From the NCBI GenBank assembly GCA_965249225.1, contig CBDFLT010000007.1, positions 206,849 to 270,848 on the forward strand: a DNA stretch of 64,000 nt. Direction: 5' to 3'. The notes beneath the pieces were generated by a model. That model saw only the letters and a program-made list of their open reading frames with translations. It had not been told where the DNA came from and did no database searches. The translations under genes and the position numbers were made by a program. Positions 60,404-64,000 of the stretch are shown one piece after another (within the stretch, counting starts at the first letter, position 1; each line of letters starts with the position of its first letter). Source of the stretch: CBDFLT01 sp965249225. GTDB taxonomy: Bacteria > Chloroflexota > Dehalococcoidia > Lucifugimonadales > G963668185.

Positions 60404-62017
60404 GTGGCTAAGCAGTTGATTTTCAGTGAGGACGCTAGGGCCGCGATGAAGCGCGGCATCGACATGATGGCGGACACCGTCGGGGTCACGCTGGGTCCCA
60501 AGGGCCGAAATGTGGTGCTGGACAAGAAATTCGGGCCTCCCCAGGTGTGCAGCGACGGAGTCACTATCGCCAAGGAGATCGAGCTGGAGGAGCCCTTCGA
60601 GAATATGGGAGCCCAGCTCTTGAAGGAGGCTGCCAGCAAGACCAACGACGTTGCCGGTGATGGGACGACCACGGCGACTGTGCTGGCCCAGGCCATCATC
60701 CACGAGGGGTTCAAGAACATCGCGGCCGGTGCCAATCCCATGGCCCTTAAGCGTGGGATCGAGAAGGGCGTAGAGGTCGTCAGAAAATCCATCGAGAAAA
60801 TGTCCACCCAGGTTGCGGGGAGGGACCAGATCGCCCAGGTAGCATCTCTATCGGCTCATGACGAGGAGATGGGGGGGATCATAGCCGAAGTCATGGAGAA
60901 GGTTGGCAAGGATGGGGTGATTACCGTTGAGGAGTCCAAAGGCATCAGCTACGAGCAGGAGTTCGTGGAGGGGATGCAGATAGACCGGGGCTACATATCG
61001 CCTTACTTCATCACCAACCAGGAGCGCATGGAGGCGGTGGTGGAGGACCCGTATATCCTCATTACCGACAAGAAAGTTTCGGCGGTCAACGACTTGCTGC
61101 CCACATTGGAGAAGATCCTGCAAGCCGGCAAGAGCGTGGTGGTTGTGGGGGAGGACTTGGAGGGTGAAGCCCTTGCCACGCTGGTGGTCAACAAGCTTCG
61201 TGGCACACTCAGCGTCACCGCCGTGAAGGCGCCGGGGTTCGGTGACCGTCGCAAGGCGATGCTTGAGGACATAGCCATCCTGACCGGCGGCAACGTGATC
61301 AGTGAAGATGTGGGGCGAAAGCTCGATTCCGCCTCTCTGGATGATATGGGTCGGGCGCGCCGGGTGGTATCGACCAAAGACGATACCACCTTTGTCGATG
61401 GCGCCGGATCCGAGGAGGCGATTCAGGGCCGGATCAACCAGATCAAGGCCCAAATCGAGGACACGACCTCCGATTTCGACCGTGAGAAGCTCCAGGAGCG
61501 CCTGGCCAAGCTCTCGGGCGGCGTGGCCATCATCAAGGTTGGTGCGGCCACCGAGGTGGAATTGAAAGAGAAGAAGCAGAGAATGGAGGACGCGCTGTCC
61601 GCTACCCGGGCCGCCGTGGAGGAGGGCATCGTTCCCGGTGGAGGGATCGCTCTCATCCGCTCAAGGACCGCCCTGGACTCCGTGAAGAAACTGCCGGAGG
61701 ACGAGGCGACCGGTGTTAGCGTGCTCAGACGTGCCCTGGAGGAGCCCCTCAAACTCATCGCGGAGAACACCGGCGTGTCCGGTGAGGTCATCCTGGCCGA
61801 AAGCGAGAAAGGTGAGGGCGACTGGGGTTATGACGCCGAGGTCGGCGAGTTTACCCAGCTGATGGAACAGGGGATAATGGACCCGACTAAGGTGACGAAG
61901 GCGGCCGTTGACAACGCGGCCAGTGTCGCCGCCATGGTCCTGACTACCGAGTCCCTGATAACGGATATCAAGGAAAAGGAGCCGGCCATGCCGGCTGCGC
62001 CTCCCATGGACTACTAG
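60404..62017 (+). CDS. groEL: Chaperonin GroEL
   Basis: A 537-residue 60-kDa chaperonin with GTG start. GPKGRNVVLDKKFGPPQVCS and the ATP-binding VAGDGTTTATVLAQAIIHEG, plus the apical GYISPYFITNQERMEAVVED and the C-terminal DPTKVTKAAVDNAASVAAMV, are standard. The tail is short (PAMPAAPPMDY) and lacks the GGM repeats of E. coli. It folds proteins with GroES and ATP. Followed by a strong terminator. Confidence 0.98.
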   Translation: MAKQLIFSEDARAAMKRGIDMMADTVGVTLGPKGRNVVLDKKFGPPQVCSDGVTIAKEIELEEPFENMGAQLLKEAASKTNDVAGDGTTTATVLAQAIIHEGFKNIAAGANPMALKRGIEKGVEVVRKSIEKMSTQVAGRDQIAQVASLSAHDEEMGGIIAEVMEKVGKDGVITVEESKGISYEQEFVEGMQIDRGYISPYFITNQERMEAVVEDPYILITDKKVSAVNDLLPTLEKILQAGKSVVVVGEDLEGEALATLVVNKLRGTLSVTAVKAPGFGDRRKAMLEDIAILTGGNVISEDVGRKLDSASLDDMGRARRVVSTKDDTTFVDGAGSEEAIQGRINQIKAQIEDTTSDFDREKLQERLAKLSGGVAIIKVGAATEVELKEKKQRMEDALSATRAAVEEGIVPGGGIALIRSRTALDSVKKLPEDEATGVSVLRRALEEPLKLIAENTGVSGEVILAESEKGEGDWGYDAEVGEFTQLMEQGIMDPTKVTKAAVDNAASVAAMVLTTESLITDIKEKEPAMPAAPPMDY

Positions 62018-62041
62018 GGCAAAGACCCCACGCTGTTTCTT

Positions 62042-62072
62042 AAGAGAGCCCCGGCTTGGCCGGGGCTCTCTT
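62042..62072 (+). terminator. Terminator after groEL
   Basis: AAGAGAGCCCCGGC pairs perfectly with GCCGGGGCTCTCTT around TTG, a 14-bp stem followed by CTTTCC. A strong rho-independent terminator of groES-groEL. Confidence 0.9.
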
Positions 62073-62213
62073 CTTTCCCCGCACTGGTCGTGAATTCGAA
62101 AGCGTCCGCCAACAGGGTGATCCGATGCGGGCAAGAGGCGGTTTAGAATACCGTATAGGCTGTGGCTAGGTGTGTATAATGGAGTACCCTAGAATCCCTT
62201 CGCGCCCGACGCC

Positions 62214-64000
62214 ATGACCTTCTTCCACATCCCACCGATCTCTGTGAGTCCTTCAGGCGTGTTGTGGCGCGCAGCGGCAGGTTTGGGCCTGATTGGCCTC
62301 GTCATCGCGTCCTGGGGCGTAGTCGCTTATGTCTTACCTTTGGCTACCGGTGCGGAGGCGACCCTCTCCCAGCTCCGCCAGCTATCGGCAGGTGAGCTTG
62401 TTGCGGGCCGTGGCGAGAAACTCCAGGAACTGCGGAACAGTGTCGGTCTCCTAAGGACTGATGTGAGTCCCGCCGCTCGAACGATGCGGTGGGTAGGGAG
62501 CTTTTCTCCCGCACTGTCGTGGGTCCCGATAGCTCCTCAAGAGGTTGCGGCCTGGGCAGGGCAGACCGATCGAGTACGTAGGGACACAGAGGCGGCCTGG
62601 AGCCTGCTCAACGTCTCTGAGGAGATTCTTGACGTATTTGACAGCGCTCAGACCTCGTTCATCGTTCCAGGTTCTCAGGCATCTCCTGCGGCCTTGAAGT
62701 CTCAGGTTGAGGGCATGGTCCCCATCTTCGCTTCCGCCGCGGAGTTGGGCACGGACGCCGCCGGCATCGACGGGCTGTATGGTGTTGGTCTCGAGTTTCC
62801 CTTTGTTCGCAAGGCGATGACGTCGGTATCTGAGGTCGAAGGCCGGTTGGTCGCGGCCTCTCAGATCGGCGAGCAGGTCTCCATCCTTCTGGGACAGCTT
62901 CTGGAAATCGCCGATCGGGCCCAGCCTTTAATCGGCCAGCTTGCAGTTGATGGTTATAGTGCGGAGCCGTGGTCAAGCGACGGACTGAGAGGTGACCTGG
63001 CCGACATCAGCTTCTACACAAACACAGCTATCCACCGGGCCGACGGCGTGGCTGACCTGATATCCTCCACAGGAGAAGCCTCGACCCTCTTGCCGAAGAT
63101 CGAGGCCCTCCAGCAGTTTCTTGACGCGCTTGTCCTGGTTAACCGGGCAAATAGCCTGGGTCTCCTGGCCCTTGATCCGGCGCTGGACGGCGTCCGAGGC
63201 TCGGGCGCTGGGCTGCTGGGAGGGGATGGGCTACTCCTGAGGGTCTTCGATGCCCTTAACGCCCGCGGGAGCGACGTCGACGAGGCGATATCTTATCTCC
63301 ACAAGGCGGAGGAAGCGCTGAACGAGCTCGGGTCTGAGGCCCTATTGGGTCCAGGACCCTCTACGCTCGCAAGGTACGTATCCAAACTTCGTGGAGGGCT
63401 TCAACTAATTCGTGGGCTGGCTCCGGTGGGGGACAAGCTACTAGGAGCTGACGAGATCCAACGTTACCTGGTGCTGGGGCAGTCGTCGGATGAGCTTCGG
63501 GCAACAGGCGGCTTCGTGTCGTCCGTGTGGGTGGTGACGGTGGAGGGTGGAGAGCTGCAAGATATCGAGTATCATGACGCCGTGCGCGTCGACGACTGGG
63601 AGCGCTTGGTGCTGTATCCGAAAGCCCCCGGTGGGCTTGAGGAGCACATGAATGCGTGGGTATGGCTCTTTAGGGACGTATCATGGGACCCCGATTTCCC
63701 GACCACGGCACGTACGGCCGAGAACATGTACAGGCTGGGCCAAAGGCGTGAGGTCGATGGGGTCATAGCCATCAACCAATGGTCGCTGTTACGTCTTGTC
63801 GAAGCGCTGGGAAGCATACCCGCCCCAGTGGACGGCGAGCCGATAACTCCGAGGAATCTCCTGTCGGTCTTGGAGAAGGGTACCGACCGGTATGGGCGGG
63901 CATACATGGACGTGGCGCTCCAGGGGGTTCTCGATGCCCTAAGCCAGGACATGCCCCTGTCTAAGCTGGTGGGCCTCGCCTCCGGAATGTACGATACACT
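62214..64000 (+). CDS. DUF4012 domain protein, partial (runs off the window end)
   Basis: An open frame of 595 codons from ATG 62214 to the window end without a stop, too open to be chance. An N-terminal hydrophobic segment (about 14-43) suggests a membrane anchor, followed by a long helical region. The DUF4012 core begins about residue 415: LVLGQSSDELRATGGFVSSV and later SWDPDFPTTARTAENMYRL, VDGVIAINQWSLLRLVEALG. DUF4012 proteins occur in Actinobacteria and Chloroflexota, often near envelope polysaccharide or LytR-CpsA-Psr genes. Its exact role is unknown. The C-terminus is outside the window. Confidence 0.88.
   Translation, partial: MTFFHIPPISVSPSGVLWRAAAGLGLIGLVIASWGVVAYVLPLATGAEATLSQLRQLSAGELVAGRGEKLQELRNSVGLLRTDVSPAARTMRWVGSFSPALSWVPIAPQEVAAWAGQTDRVRRDTEAAWSLLNVSEEILDVFDSAQTSFIVPGSQASPAALKSQVEGMVPIFASAAELGTDAAGIDGLYGVGLEFPFVRKAMTSVSEVEGRLVAASQIGEQVSILLGQLLEIADRAQPLIGQLAVDGYSAEPWSSDGLRGDLADISFYTNTAIHRADGVADLISSTGEASTLLPKIEALQQFLDALVLVNRANSLGLLALDPALDGVRGSGAGLLGGDGLLLRVFDALNARGSDVDEAISYLHKAEEALNELGSEALLGPGPSTLARYVSKLRGGLQLIRGLAPVGDKLLGADEIQRYLVLGQSSDELRATGGFVSSVWVVTVEGGELQDIEYHDAVRVDDWERLVLYPKAPGGLEEHMNAWVWLFRDVSWDPDFPTTARTAENMYRLGQRREVDGVIAINQWSLLRLVEALGSIPAPVDGEPITPRNLLSVLEKGTDRYGRAYMDVALQGVLDALSQDMPLSKLVGLASGMYDT

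Overview
The window is a 64-kb stretch of bacterial chromosome, moderately high in G+C, densely coded and mostly housekeeping. The gene set suggests a Chloroflexota bacterium, possibly a Dehalococcoidia/SAR202-type lineage: small DUF951 and DUF5679 proteins, a DUF4012 protein, split GcvPA/GcvPB, a Rex repressor, F420-type luciferase-like oxidoreductases, two geranylgeranyl-reductase-family proteins and an eIF2B-like protein. This assignment is inference from gene content; no 16S rRNA or other decisive marker is present.

Layout. 1-1.6 kb (minus): ribosomal proteins L31, L27 and L21 (with a repetitive basic tail) and a DUF5679 zinc protein. 1.8-7.5 kb (minus): nusA-rnpM-infB-rbfA-truB operon. 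7.7-10.8 kb (plus): molybdate transporter modABC and a DM13 fragment. 10.8-13.5 kb: endonuclease III-related protein, pyrF, DUF951, bifunctional nuclease. 13.6-23.0 kb (plus): F1Fo ATP synthase, interrupted between atpD and atpC by an AT-richer two-gene cassette (phosphoribosyltransferase plus DprA-like protein) with its own promoter and palindromic operator-like sites. 23-28.3 kb: rex, citrate synthase, a MidA-type methyltransferase, trmI and a peroxiredoxin with in-frame UGA at its peroxidatic position. 28.4-32.9 kb (minus): glycine cleavage operon gcvT-H-PA-PB. 33-43.4 kb: ftsH, duplicated LLM oxidoreductases, nadE, an aminotransferase, ispH, a geranylgeranyl reductase, comB. 43.4-46.9 kb (minus): a repeat-containing membrane protein, two more thioredoxin-fold genes with in-frame UGA codons, and tRNA-Ala. 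47-51.6 kb: a carbamoyltransferase paralogue, a second reductase, a NUDIX gene broken by an amber codon, an eIF2B-like protein, DUF309 and PCD. 52-58.5 kb: PhnD-like lipoprotein plus hybrid histidine kinase, MFS exporter, galU and a UbiA-type transferase. 58.7-62 kb: a complete IS5-family element lying just upstream of groES-groEL. 62.2 kb to the end: a partial DUF4012 protein.

The two most notable signals are: (i) three candidate selenoproteins (Prx, a UxC redoxin and a glutaredoxin with near-terminal Sec), each with a hairpin just downstream of the UGA; and (ii) the PRTase/DprA-like cassette inside the ATP synthase operon, with a GAAC-N4-GTTC site resembling a Gram-positive LexA box at its promoter.
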